This document shows, piece after piece, positions 27,268-36,952 of a stretch of 64,000 bases of DNA. The notes beneath the pieces are model-generated. The model was not told the DNA's origin, searched no databases, and was given only the letters and a program-made list of their open reading frames with translations. Position 1 is the first letter of the stretch. Every line of letters starts with the position of its first letter. The stretch is from CBDHFQ01 sp965262565 (lineage in GTDB: Bacteria; Bacteroidota; Bacteroidia; J057): positions 434,001 to 498,000 of the forward strand of contig CBDHFQ010000007.1 in NCBI GenBank assembly GCA_965262565.1, given 5' to 3'. The translations under genes and the position numbers were made by a program.

Positions 27268-27532
27268 AATTCTGTTATAATGCTATTTAGAGTTAGGTAT
27301 AGCCTGGGATCATATGTAACCGATAATTTTTGTGAGTTATTACAATCAGTTTATGAGCTTCCCCTACTGAAAGTGAGCACCAACGGATAAAAATGTTCAA
27401 ATTATTGTTAATCGTGTCTTCATTCCGACAATAATTACCTGATTGAAAAGATTCCTCCACTCATGAAAACCTTAGCTTTTTTTCGCAGATTCAAAAACTT
27501 TTCCTATCATCATATATCTCAAAACAACTACT

Positions 27533-30500
27533 ATGAATCCCTTGCGTTACCTCTATCTCATTTTCTGCCTATACCTATTTCAGTTTTCGTACACCTACAG
27601 TCAGACGTATTCAGATCAACCTAATATATTGTGGATTTCCGTCGAAGATATGAGTCCCAGATTGGGATGTTATGGGGATAAGACCGTACCTACTCCAAAT
27701 ATTGATCGACTTGCTCGTGAAGGAGTTCGATATACACATGCATTTGCTACCTATGGGGTATGTGCTCCTTCCCGACATAGTATCATTACGGGCATGTATC
27801 CCACTTCCACAGGAGCCATGCATATGCGGAACTGGAAAAGAACCAGTGCCATCGCTGATATCACTGATCCCAAGTTGCTCAATATTCCTACATATGAAGC
27901 TGTACTACCCACTGAGGCCAGATGTTTTTCGGAGTTCCTGCGCATAAACGGATATTTTTGTACGAATAATTCAAAGACAGACTACCAGTTCTCTCCTCCT
28001 TTATCCGCTTGGGATGAAAATGGTCGGGAAGCACACTGGCGACATCGACCTGATCCCAATATGCCCTTTTTTGCTGTATTTAATAATACAACGCCGCACG
28101 AAAGTGGTATTCATCGACAACGTTCTCCAGCACTTACAGATCCCGCTAACATATCTGTCCCACCTTACTATCCAGATACAGATACCGTCAGAAGAGATAT
28201 GGCCAGGCATTATGATAATATTAGGGCTATGGATCAATGGGTAGGCGACTTATTGGATCAATTGGCATCGGACGACCTCTTGGATAAAACCATTATTTTC
28301 TTCTTTAGTGATCATGGTGATGGACTTCCTCGAGCCAAACGATGGGTTTACGACTCTGGCATTCATATCCCTTTAATCGTTCGTTGGCCCGATGGTTATC
28401 AGGCTGGTCAGACTACAAACCGTCTGGTATCCTTCATAGATTTCGCTCCGACGATCCTATCGCTTGTAGATATCCCTATCCCAGACTATATGGAAGGAAG
28501 CGCTTTTCTGGGAACACAGGCTGGTAATGAGCGTTCATACATTTATGCTTTTAGAGACAGAATGGATCCCACATCTGAAACCATTCGAGCTGTCAGAGAT
28601 CATACCTACAAATACGTTAGAAATTATAGGCCAGAATTGCCTTATATCGGATTCCTCCCCTATAGGAATCGTGCCCCTATGATGAAGGAAATCCTTCAAA
28701 TGATTGAGATGGGAAGCTTAGGTCCTGATCAGTGGCAATTTAGCAGTCAACAAAAACCCTTGGAAGAATTGTATGACCTGGAAAGAGATCCTCATGAAAT
28801 TCACAATTTAGCATCTGATGTTACTCATTTAGACAAGCTAATAGAATTAAGAGAGGCACATTTGTCATGGGAAGCAGCACATGAGGACCTGGGGATGTTA
28901 CCAGAGGAGGAAGTCGTCAGAAAGCTTTGGCCACCTGAGGGGATTCAGCCAACTACTTTAGCACCTATCATTCAAAGGGAAGGAAACCAAGTATCTATAA
29001 ATTGTGAAACGGAAGGGGCCTCTACCATTTATCGGTTTGGAGAACATGATGCCTGGAAGCTATATACAGAGCCATTTAATGCTCCAGTTTCCAGTGAGAT
29101 AGAAGCCTTATCTCATAGGATTGGATGGAAAGAAAGCCCTGTCGTAGGTACCCATAAAGCAGGGGTTTTTTTGGGTCAGGGAGCGATGGTTGGCAGAGTA
29201 ACTGAGAAAAGTGCCCTCATTCAGACCAGACTCACTGCGTCTCCCGAACCGGTAGCGGGAGAATTGAAGGGAATAGAAGGCTTAGCTCGACTTCATTGGT
29301 ACAAAAAAAAGAAACAAAACACTACAGGAAATGAAGATACGTTCCAATGGGTAAGTGCCTGGAAAAAAGCAGATCCCGAACAGGATCATATCATCAAATT
29401 CTATATCGATGATCTGGAAGTGGGGCAAACATACGGCTATGATATAGAGTTCGGATTGGATAGTTTAACTTCCCGCTTCAGTCAACCAGGAACATTTAAC
29501 ACCCTTCGTGGAGCAACTAAGTCAGATTCTGTCAGCCTGGTGGTCGTTACTGGTATGAATTATTATCATTTCCACTTTGGCAAATACGATGCATCCAAAG
29601 CATATGCTGGTGCTGAGAAAAGGTCTGGATATCCTGCACTTGCCTCTATCCTACAACTCCGACCTGATTATTTTATTGGAACAGGAGATAATGTGTACTT
29701 TGATCATCCTAACGAAAAGGGATATCAAAATGCTGTGGAGAAAGGACAACAACCAGCTCCGGGACATTTTGAAGGAAAGGAAGTAACAGATGAAGCGGGG
29801 ATGAGAAGAAAATATCATCTTCAATTCTCACAATCGAATTTTAAAAAGTTGTTTGCACAGGTAGCCACCTATTGGGAAAAGGATGACCACGACTACAGAT
29901 ATAATGATGCTGATCCCTTTAAGTCATTTCCCATTTCTCATGCGTTAGGGATTAAGAATTTTCGGGAACAACTACCGGTGGTTATCCCAGGACAAGTCGA
30001 TGCTCAAACCTATGAAACGTTTAGGATGAATCAACATCTTCAAATCTGGCTGGTGGAAGGTCGGGACTTTCGGTCTGCTAATAATGATCCCGATGGACCG
30101 AATAAAACAATATGGGGAGCAGAGCAAATGTCATGGCTTAAAGCATCCTTGTTGAATAGTAATGCAACCTTCAAAATATTGATCTCGCCTACGCCTTTAG
30201 TGGGACCCGATGATGCATATAAAAAGGATAACCATACAAACCCTGAAGGTTTTAAGCATGAAGGAGATGCTTTTTTCCAATGGGTCAAACAACAGCAATT
30301 AATCGATCAGCATTTTTACATCATTTGTGGAGACAGACATTGGCAATATCATGCGGTACATCCTTCAGGAGTAGAAGAATTTAGTTGTGGGGCCTTAGTC
30401 GATAATAATTCCAGAGCAGGAAGGGTATCCGGAGATAAACATTCGACAGATCCCGAAGGACGCATCCATCAATTGTATGTTCAGCGAACTCCCGAAGAGG

Positions 30501-30625
30501 CAAGTGGAGGATTTCTTCACCTAAGTGTATCTGAAAAAGATGGACTGCCGACCGCCATGTTCTCATTTTATGATGAAAAGGGGAAATTACGCTATCGGAC
30601 CACTCGTACTTCGATAGAACCTTGA
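27533..30625 (+). CDS. Natural fusion: sulfatase plus PhoD-like alkaline phosphatase
   Basis: A 1030-residue exported protein (signal peptide to about residue 24). Residues 28-435 form a type I sulfatase: NILWISVEDMSPRLGCYGD (metal Asp/Glu), then GVCAPSRHSIITG with Cys77 for formylglycine conversion, and FFFSDHGDGLPRAKR. Residues about 465-535 are a chitobiase-like C-terminal domain that also ends the sulfatase at 53832-55544. From about 540 a second enzyme begins: PhoD N-terminal beta domain (GAMVGRVTEKSALIQTRL), then the metallophosphatase core (YFIGTGDNVYFDHP, VATYWEKDDHDYRYND, WLVEGRDFRSANNDPDG, IICGDRHWQYHA). So two complete enzymes are joined. Substrates bearing both sulfate and phosphate esters are an attractive but unproven target. 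Confidence 0.88.
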   Translation: MNPLRYLYLIFCLYLFQFSYTYSQTYSDQPNILWISVEDMSPRLGCYGDKTVPTPNIDRLAREGVRYTHAFATYGVCAPSRHSIITGMYPTSTGAMHMRNWKRTSAIADITDPKLLNIPTYEAVLPTEARCFSEFLRINGYFCTNNSKTDYQFSPPLSAWDENGREAHWRHRPDPNMPFFAVFNNTTPHESGIHRQRSPALTDPANISVPPYYPDTDTVRRDMARHYDNIRAMDQWVGDLLDQLASDDLLDKTIIFFFSDHGDGLPRAKRWVYDSGIHIPLIVRWPDGYQAGQTTNRLVSFIDFAPTILSLVDIPIPDYMEGSAFLGTQAGNERSYIYAFRDRMDPTSETIRAVRDHTYKYVRNYRPELPYIGFLPYRNRAPMMKEILQMIEMGSLGPDQWQFSSQQKPLEELYDLERDPHEIHNLASDVTHLDKLIELREAHLSWEAAHEDLGMLPEEEVVRKLWPPEGIQPTTLAPIIQREGNQVSINCETEGASTIYRFGEHDAWKLYTEPFNAPVSSEIEALSHRIGWKESPVVGTHKAGVFLGQGAMVGRVTEKSALIQTRLTASPEPVAGELKGIEGLARLHWYKKKKQNTTGNEDTFQWVSAWKKADPEQDHIIKFYIDDLEVGQTYGYDIEFGLDSLTSRFSQPGTFNTLRGATKSDSVSLVVVTGMNYYHFHFGKYDASKAYAGAEKRSGYPALASILQLRPDYFIGTGDNVYFDHPNEKGYQNAVEKGQQPAPGHFEGKEVTDEAGMRRKYHLQFSQSNFKKLFAQVATYWEKDDHDYRYNDADPFKSFPISHALGIKNFREQLPVVIPGQVDAQTYETFRMNQHLQIWLVEGRDFRSANNDPDGPNKTIWGAEQMSWLKASLLNSNATFKILISPTPLVGPDDAYKKDNHTNPEGFKHEGDAFFQWVKQQQLIDQHFYIICGDRHWQYHAVHPSGVEEFSCGALVDNNSRAGRVSGDKHSTDPEGRIHQLYVQRTPEEASGGFLHLSVSEKDGLPTAMFSFYDEKGKLRYRTTRTSIEP

Positions 30626-30647
30626 TATGATAAGTTGGAAACGTTTA

Positions 30648-32474
30648 TTAATGTACCGAAGAGTAATCCCCATTCATATCCCAATCGGATGAGATAGAAT
30701 CCGATGAGTAGGGAAAAGAATCTTCCTTGGCATTTCTTTCTTCCAGAAAATTAAATAAATTTTCTTCCTGACTGTTTGATGGTTCCAGATAAGGCCTTTC
30801 TTCCTTTCTTTTCTTAGGATCAATATTGGAAGGAAGTAGTGTTGCTTCCTGTTTGACCTTGGTTACTAATGGTTCTGGTTGTAGGGATTTCTCTATCAAA
30901 CTTTGATGCTTGTGTTGATCTACATGATTAGCCTTAGAATTCATGTGTTCTGATGGGTTCGTTCCCGCGAATGCAAAAAGCTTAGATGGCTCCCTTCCAG
31001 CAAGTTTGATATCGTATTTATGAAGTATCTCCAGATAGTTACTCATTTGATCCTTCATCATAGATATCATAGGTTTGATTTGATTAATTTCCTGAACCAG
31101 ATCTTCCGTTTCCACCTTACTTTTCCCTTCTACAAAGGTATTAGTTATTACGTTTTTTACTACTAGTTCAATGTCTGCACCACAATAATTTTCAGAATAC
31201 TGAATTAACTCGACCATATCTATTTCCTCATGCCATTTATTCCTACTCCTCAGATGAATCTCAAATATTTTTCCTCTTTCATATGGAGTGGGTAAATCGA
31301 GGAAGAAACTAGCATCGAAAATTCTGGAATTCAAAAAGACCTTGGGAAGATGTAGCAGCTCATAAGAAGTAGCTATAACAAATACAGGAGCTTCTTTGGA
31401 TTTAAGCCAATGGATAATCAAATCGTACAATCGGAGTATGTCTACTGCAGTAGAAGAAGTATGTTCATTGGCGATCCTATTCATCCCTAAATCATCAATC
31501 CATAATAAACAGGGGCTTAAAAACTCGACAATTTGAATGGCTTTGTTAAATTTTTCTTTAGCATCTTCCCCCAATTCCTGTAAAAAATCTGTGAGTTGCA
31601 ACTTGAAAAGGGGTAGCTCAAACAAATTTGCGGCCGCTTTTACCATTAAGCTTTTACCAGTTCCAGGAAATCCTGACAATAAAACGCCCTTGGGAATTTC
31701 TACTCCGAATGAACTAGCTAATTCAATGTTTTGAAAAATTTTTGATTTTTTGACCAACCATGCTTTTAAATGATCTACTCCACCGATATCGTATAAGGTT
31801 TTCTTACTCTGAACAAACTTCAGATTTGTTTGCTCTCGGATTAAGCCATATTTCAATCTCAATATTTCCTCTTTATCTTCCATTCCAATGAATCCTCCAT
31901 GATGATAACATTGGTTGAGAATTTGATGAATATCAAACTCGGAAAGCCCATGTAGGCAGGCAGCTAAATGTTCTATGGTTTCCTGATCAATGTCAAAATA
32001 ATAATCATTTTTGTATTGTTGGATAATGGAAGCAATTTGTTCCTGATGCGGCAGTTCCAATTCCAATATGGTAAGCAATGGGGCTAATTCTGAGGGGATA
32101 TTTTTTTGGCCAGATATAATAATAATGGTAGCATAATAGTCATTACTGTATCTGTTTTTATGCGCTATATGCTTGATTCTGGATACAATCTCCGGTTTAT
32201 CCAGATAATGATGAATGTCCTTCAGCAGAAGGATACACTCATTTAATGTTCCTACGGTAAATTCAGAGAGGAATTTCTCCAGATTTTGTACCTCCAGTAA
32301 TTCCTTAGTGTTGAAATCGAGCTTTCCGAACCCTTCATGATATTCGATGATGTCCTCACCGTCAGCTACTTCATCGATTAATTTATCCACCATCGAAAAA
32401 TCAAAATGGGGAATGTAAATGACAGAGGTTAATGATTCAATATACGTTCTCAGTGTGTCTATTGCTGCTTCCAT
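30648..32474 (-). CDS. Ycf46-like AAA+ ATPase
   Basis: A 608-residue cytoplasmic ATPase. The first 235 residues form a degenerate ATPase-like domain without a P-loop (LKDIHHYLDKPEIVSRIKHI, TIIIISGQKNIPSEL), the same organisation as cyanobacterial/plastid Ycf46. Residues 240-470 are a complete AAA+ module: Walker A LLSGFPGTGKS, Walker B CLLWIDDLG, sensor VIATSYELLHLP, Arg-finger region NSRIFDASFFLDLP, and IFEIHLRSRNKW. The last 130 residues are a charged, probably disordered tail. Ycf46 helps regulate carbon uptake in cyanobacteria; in Bacteroidota the role is unknown. The upstream gene (24 bases away) is surely co-transcribed. Confidence 0.85.
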   Translation of the reverse strand: MEAAIDTLRTYIESLTSVIYIPHFDFSMVDKLIDEVADGEDIIEYHEGFGKLDFNTKELLEVQNLEKFLSEFTVGTLNECILLLKDIHHYLDKPEIVSRIKHIAHKNRYSNDYYATIIIISGQKNIPSELAPLLTILELELPHQEQIASIIQQYKNDYYFDIDQETIEHLAACLHGLSEFDIHQILNQCYHHGGFIGMEDKEEILRLKYGLIREQTNLKFVQSKKTLYDIGGVDHLKAWLVKKSKIFQNIELASSFGVEIPKGVLLSGFPGTGKSLMVKAAANLFELPLFKLQLTDFLQELGEDAKEKFNKAIQIVEFLSPCLLWIDDLGMNRIANEHTSSTAVDILRLYDLIIHWLKSKEAPVFVIATSYELLHLPKVFLNSRIFDASFFLDLPTPYERGKIFEIHLRSRNKWHEEIDMVELIQYSENYCGADIELVVKNVITNTFVEGKSKVETEDLVQEINQIKPMISMMKDQMSNYLEILHKYDIKLAGREPSKLFAFAGTNPSEHMNSKANHVDQHKHQSLIEKSLQPEPLVTKVKQEATLLPSNIDPKKRKEERPYLEPSNSQEENLFNFLEERNAKEDSFPYSSDSISSDWDMNGDYSSVH

Positions 32475-32498
32475 GGGTAAATCCTTCTTTGCTAGATG

Positions 32499-33419
32499 TT
32501 AAAGTGCTGGGACAGAACTTATTTTTTTAAACTCCTTGATCCAAAAATTATTTTTAGGCGAACAAGGAAGAAAAATAATTTTATGTTCAGGAAAAGCACT
32601 TTGATACTCTATTCCATTTAAGATAGGAAAGTGCCCATTAACATTTTCATGCGTTAGTGCCTCGTCAAATTTCTCCAGGTTTCTCACATAATTTCCATCT
32701 TCCATTCTAATAATCATGTAATTTTCCCCTTTCCGGCCTATAACTCTCCAGTATTTTTGCTCATGTGCCGCATTACTCCACATGAAATTAAATGGAAGAT
32801 TATTTATGACTTCTGATTTGACTAATTCTCCAAGTTTCTGTGAAATCTTACTATCATTTAAGAAATATCCTCTTAGCCGATTATCCATCAATGCAGTAAA
32901 TATGACTAATGGAGCTTGTTCTATAAAATATTGGTAGAATCGGCTAATATTCAACTTCACTAGTTCGTGATAATGATCGCTAATCAGCGTAAGTTTGGTC
33001 TTAATAAACGGAAAATCCTCTTTCTGTTCTTCAATCTGCTGAAGAATCATGTAAAATTCCTGATGATACTGCTCAATTATTTTTGCTAATTGAAATTCTC
33101 CTTCTCTCAATGATTCAATTCGCAGAGATCTTTGTCTCATTTGTTCCAGAGAATAAATTACTTCATTCAGCCCGGAATCCGTGATTTCCATTCCAAATAC
33201 ACTCACCAAACTAATGATGAGTTGATCGTGATTATCCCTGTCCATCATCTGAATTCTTTCCCACAGTTCGTAATATCCTCTTGATACTAACCACCTTTCC
33301 AGGACTCCATTTTCCAGATATTCTAATAATTCGTGAATGTTAAAGTTATTTCTGACCCCCTCTAAGTCTCTTACCGGACTACCATCGAGCAAAAGATTGA
33401 ATTTGATTTTTTTTGACAT
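32499..33419 (-). CDS. Unknown protein encoded directly upstream of the Ycf46-like ATPase
   Basis: A 306-residue cytoplasmic protein I do not recognise. The N-terminus KIKFNLLLDGSPVRDLEGVR, then a LLEYLENGVLERWLVSRGYY segment, looks like a small recognisable module; similar ones occur in other bacterial proteins as I recall, but I cannot name the family. The middle is helical (residues 85-160). The C-terminus has beta-like segments (FLPCSPKNNFWIKEFKK). It lacks any visible catalytic motif. Gene order and the 24-base gap make it a likely partner or adaptor of the AAA+ ATPase. Confidence 0.7.
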   Translation of the reverse strand: MSKKIKFNLLLDGSPVRDLEGVRNNFNIHELLEYLENGVLERWLVSRGYYELWERIQMMDRDNHDQLIISLVSVFGMEITDSGLNEVIYSLEQMRQRSLRIESLREGEFQLAKIIEQYHQEFYMILQQIEEQKEDFPFIKTKLTLISDHYHELVKLNISRFYQYFIEQAPLVIFTALMDNRLRGYFLNDSKISQKLGELVKSEVINNLPFNFMWSNAAHEQKYWRVIGRKGENYMIIRMEDGNYVRNLEKFDEALTHENVNGHFPILNGIEYQSAFPEHKIIFLPCSPKNNFWIKEFKKISSVPAL

Positions 33420-33736
33420 CTACATCGTATATATCGGGAAGTTGCACTTACGATAAAAAAGTCAAGGATATATATTAAACGACTATGTAATTTTGTTTCA
33501 AAAGGACTATCAAGATAGAAAAAAATGTTGTATTAGATCTATTTAAATAACGATTATTTTAGAAGGAAACATCAAAATTAAGTTGACTTTCTCATAGGAT
33601 AAGTTGAAACATAAAAATACCTTCAACTAAGGAGATGTTCCTATTGAAGGTATTATGCTGTATAGCTAACTATTTAGCCACTACCCTAACGAGGGATATA
33701 TTAAGAGACATGAGGATTTACTTCCTCCCTGGAGAG
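33420..33736. other. Intergenic, holds one terminator hairpin
   Basis: A 317-base AT-rich gap between the divergent upstream end of the unknown/ATPase pair and the 3' end of the NADH dehydrogenase gene. Apart from the hairpin at 33616-33654 I see no gene or convincing promoter. It must contain the promoter of the minus-strand two-gene unit. Confidence 0.4.
33612..33654 (-). terminator. Rho-independent terminator after NADH dehydrogenase
   Basis: AATACCTTCAA (33616-33626) and TTGAAGGTATT (33644-33654) form a perfect 11-base stem around a 17-base loop. On the minus strand the stem is followed by a short T run. It lies about 80 bases after the ndh stop codon. Confidence 0.65.
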
Positions 33737-35077
33737 TTAAACCATCTCATTTTTTAAGACAAATTCTTCCGCCAATACATCCCCCTTTTTTACATAAGGT
33801 CTGATGATGAGTCTTGCTCCTTTATCATATGTGAAGTAACTCCACGCCCAGTTAACAAAAGTCATCAACTTGTTACGAAATCCAATTAAATAGTAAACGT
33901 GAACAAACATCCAGATTACCCAGGCTAAAAAACCTCCAAACTTAATATTTCCGGGGAGATCCGCCACTGCTTTATTGCGACCTATAGTAGCCAAATTTCC
34001 TTTGTCCACGTACTTAAAAGGCTTCATATCTAGCTTCTTCCACATCCGTTTTAAATTTCTTGCCAACTGCTGTCCCTGTTGTATGGCAACCTGAGCTACT
34101 CCCGGATGGCCTTTGGGATATTCTTCATTAACTAGAAAGGCTATATCCCCGATAGCGAATATATTTGTACGTGTATGAACCTGATTAAATTCATTCACGA
34201 TGATTCTCCCTCTTTGAATAGCTTCCTCCGGTATTCCTTTGATAAGATTTCCTGTCACTCCTGCGGCCCATATCAATGTATCAGTAGGTATTTTACGCCC
34301 ATCACTTAATTCTGCGCACTTACCATCAAAATCTTTAACCAAAGAATTCAGTTCGACTTTCACTCCCATCTTTTTAAGGTCTTTAAGTGCTCTTGAGCTG
34401 GCTTTTTCGGACATTCCTGTCAATAGCCTGGCATTCGATTCAACCAGGACAATATCCATCATATCAAAATCTAAATCCGGAAAATCATGAGGAAGAATAT
34501 GCCGTTTTAGTTCCGCCAAGGCTCCTGCGATTTCCACTCCTGTGGGTCCTCCGCCGACAATGACAAAATTTGTAAGCCTGTCCCTATCTTCGTAGGATTT
34601 AGCAAGTGATGCATATTCAAATACTTGAAATATCTGACTTCTAAGGTTTAGTGAATCAGTAACTCGCTTCAACGGAAAGGCTAAATCTTCAATCCGTTTG
34701 TTTCCATAAAAATTGGTTTTGGTTCCTGTAGCTATGACCAGATAATCATAACGCAAATCCCCTACTATAGTTCTGATGAGGTCTTCCTCAGGAAGGATCT
34801 CTTGAACTTTAACCATCCTAAAATATATATCACTCTTACGATGAAGAATGTTTCGAAATGGTTTAGTAATAGAATCTGGCTCCAACCCTGCTGTAGCTAC
34901 TTGATATAACAAAGGCTGGAACATGTTATAGTTATGTACATCCAATAACACGATCTGAACCTCTTGCTTATCCAACTCTTTAATAAAATTCAATCCTCCG
35001 AATCCTCCACCTACTACTACTATCCTGGGCTTCTCCGTTTCTGGTATACTCAAAGAGAAATGCTGAAAATCCGCCAT
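33737..35077 (-). CDS. ndh: Type II NADH dehydrogenase (NDH-2)
   Basis: A 446-residue FAD-dependent NADH:quinone oxidoreductase, membrane-associated on the cytoplasmic side. FAD binding: RIVVVGGGFGGLNFIKELD (residues 18-36), NMFQPLLYQVATAGLEPDSI and IFAIGDIAFL. NADH binding: FVIVGGGPTGVEIAGALAEL (about residues 172-191). The C-terminal region has a hydrophobic membrane-docking helix (GGFLAWVIWMFVHVYYLIGF). It passes electrons from NADH to (mena)quinone without pumping protons. A terminator hairpin follows at 33616. The next upstream gene is a response regulator, 131 bases away, not obviously linked. Confidence 0.92.
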   Translation of the reverse strand: MADFQHFSLSIPETEKPRIVVVGGGFGGLNFIKELDKQEVQIVLLDVHNYNMFQPLLYQVATAGLEPDSITKPFRNILHRKSDIYFRMVKVQEILPEEDLIRTIVGDLRYDYLVIATGTKTNFYGNKRIEDLAFPLKRVTDSLNLRSQIFQVFEYASLAKSYEDRDRLTNFVIVGGGPTGVEIAGALAELKRHILPHDFPDLDFDMMDIVLVESNARLLTGMSEKASSRALKDLKKMGVKVELNSLVKDFDGKCAELSDGRKIPTDTLIWAAGVTGNLIKGIPEEAIQRGRIIVNEFNQVHTRTNIFAIGDIAFLVNEEYPKGHPGVAQVAIQQGQQLARNLKRMWKKLDMKPFKYVDKGNLATIGRNKAVADLPGNIKFGGFLAWVIWMFVHVYYLIGFRNKLMTFVNWAWSYFTYDKGARLIIRPYVKKGDVLAEEFVLKNEMV

Positions 35078-35208
35078 ATAAATATGTTAAAAAATGGTGA
35101 TGTGCTTTTATAAAACTTCTGGTAAAGTATTAAGTTTTTAAGAAAACTGCATTTCTCTAGGAGTAATTCTATAATTTATGTGTTGAGCCTTCAATATGTA
35201 TAAACAGA

Positions 35209-35628
35209 TTACACATTCCTGGGTGTAAGCAAAAATTGATCGAGAATTTCTTTAATAAGGATTAAGGATATAGGTTTTGATATAAAGTTAGTGATAGAGG
35301 CATAAGTTTTAGCTTTCGCTTTGTCTTCAGCTTTTAATGAAGCACTTAGCATAAAAATAAGGGTGCCTTTATGCCTTTCATATAATTCTTCTTCGTATAG
35401 ATTTAAGAAATCAAATCCACTCATGGAAGGCATGTTTAGATCCAGAAAAATAATATCAGGATATGACAGCTCCCCCTTCTTATCTAATTTTTTTAACAAC
35501 TTTAACCCACTCTCCCCGTTCAGCACAGATTTACACGATGCTCTTATCCCGCTTTCCTGAATCATTTTAATCAGGATAAAGTTGTTAATATCATCATCAT
35601 CGATGATCAATAATTTAACTTTTGCCAT
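35209..35628 (-). CDS. Response regulator (receiver domain only)
   Basis: A 139-residue single-domain CheY-like receiver. Acidic pocket DDDDIN near residue 10, phosphoacceptor Asp in IIFLDLNMPSMSGFDFL, Ser/Thr switch in FMLSAS, and the Lys of FISKPIS. No output domain is present, so it acts by protein contact. Its sensor kinase is not in the window. I place the start at 35628 (MAKVKLLIIDD); longer in-frame upstream sequence is unlikely to be translated. Confidence 0.93.
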   Translation of the reverse strand: MAKVKLLIIDDDDINNFILIKMIQESGIRASCKSVLNGESGLKLLKKLDKKGELSYPDIIFLDLNMPSMSGFDFLNLYEEELYERHKGTLIFMLSASLKAEDKAKAKTYASITNFISKPISLILIKEILDQFLLTPRNV

Positions 35629-35710
35629 ATATATCATTTTTGAAAGGGCTACATCTACCTTATCAGACAGATGTAGCATATATTGTTTCTAAAAAAATAA
35701 GTAGTTGTAA

Positions 35711-36340
35711 TTATGGAAGCGTTACTACCTCACCTTGTCTAAATAGTTTCTTTTTAAACTTGGCAGCGTCTATGCTGATGACTAATGTACTATATCCAAG
35801 AGGAATTTTTTCTGTAGGAATAGCAATCTGAGTTCCTACCAGAGAAATCTTCCTAGATTTTTTAAATGCCAACGTACCGTTTTTTGCATATAATTGCACA
35901 TTAAGAACTGAAGAATGTATCTTTTGTAAACGTACAATGACATTCCCCGCAACATGATCTTCTATGATCACGATCTTGCCCTGATCATCTACACCTGACA
36001 TTCTAAAGCCATCTGGCATTTCTTTCCCTTTAGCATGCAAGTGGAAAGCTTTTTTCTCCAATTCTGTAAGTTCTTTTTTCTTTTCTGGTACATCTTTATT
36101 CTCGATAGATGCTGTTTTTTCGTTGAAAATATTAGACTGGGAGCTATCAGGAGGAACATTAGGAACATCAGATGCAATGACAGACTCTACATCCTCAAAT
36201 TCAAAATCTTCGTGGAACAACAGTTTTTGACTGAGTCCCTGACTGTTATTTAACTGACAGATAAACATAACTACACATAGTGATCGAAGCATTGGGATTA
36301 TGCTGGTTAAAGCACCGTTTCTACCTTGGTTCTGTTTCAT
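35711..36340 (-). CDS. Exported protein with C-terminal beta domain
   Basis: A 209-residue protein with a hydrophobic N-terminal signal (MLRSLCVVMFICQLNNSQG), a charged linker (VPEKKKELTELEKKAFHLHA) and a C-terminal beta-rich part (GNVIVRLQKIHSSVLNVQLY, then IPLGYSTLVISIDAAKFKKK). The end has the look of a sorting-type or adhesion beta domain but lacks the canonical type IX secretion signature, so I make no claim. Its ATG could also be at 36292, closer to the hydrophobic segment. Confidence 0.6.
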   Translation of the reverse strand: MKQNQGRNGALTSIIPMLRSLCVVMFICQLNNSQGLSQKLLFHEDFEFEDVESVIASDVPNVPPDSSQSNIFNEKTASIENKDVPEKKKELTELEKKAFHLHAKGKEMPDGFRMSGVDDQGKIVIIEDHVAGNVIVRLQKIHSSVLNVQLYAKNGTLAFKKSRKISLVGTQIAIPTEKIPLGYSTLVISIDAAKFKKKLFRQGEVVTLP

Positions 36341-36895
36341 AGCAAAGAATGAGCAATCTGGAACTACACTAAAATAGGTTGATAATATTCAAGTTTTTAC
36401 TAACACCTTTGAAAATACATTAATTGGAAAATTCAAATAAATCAATAAACAAGAGAATACTACAAGTGTAAACATCAGAATAAGGGCCCATCAAATTTTC
36501 ACATATATACATGATAATTAAATACTTAAGCACACATGAAAGATAAAAATCAAATAATTAAGTGTAAGAATAATTTAAAAAGATCATCTTCCCTTTACGT
36601 TGCAACTGTTATTAGCAAGGTTTTACCATATTTCTCACATATTGTATAGAAAATAGGTCTACCCATATATGAGTAGACCTCAAAACCAAGTGGAAAGTAA
36701 TATATATTCATCCGTTCAAGACTCGGTTTTACATACATGCGACGGTAACCTAATTGTTTACTGGTAAATAAAGAGGGGAGTATTATTGAATGCTGTGATG
36801 TGAAGACCTTACAATATATTGCGAAACTTTGAATTAAATAAGCTAGTTTTCGATCAAGGCTAACCTGATAGGCATCCTTTACCTCTTCTTCCATG
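36341..36895. other. Long AT-rich intergenic region with no convincing gene
   Basis: About 550 bases between the exported protein gene and the mdh terminator. A 99-codon frame on the minus strand (36595-36894) starts immediately after the mdh terminator, has no ribosome site and matches no family I know. I see no RNA gene or repeat. Confidence 0.45.
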
Positions 36896-36928
36896 AAAAA
36901 AGTCCACCTCCAAATGGTGGAAGTGGAC
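36896..36928 (-). terminator. Rho-independent terminator of mdh
   Basis: On the minus strand GTCCACTTCCA pairs with TGGAGGTGGAC (one G-T wobble) around a 5-base loop, followed by six T. The hairpin lies 24 bases after the malate dehydrogenase stop codon. Confidence 0.85.
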
Positions 36929-36952
36929 CTATATAAGGTGATGTAATCTCAA

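Noticed and set aside
36595..36894. 99-codon frame on the minus strand after the mdh terminator
   Set aside because: No ribosome site, no recognisable motif, and it starts directly behind a strong terminator in an AT-rich gap.
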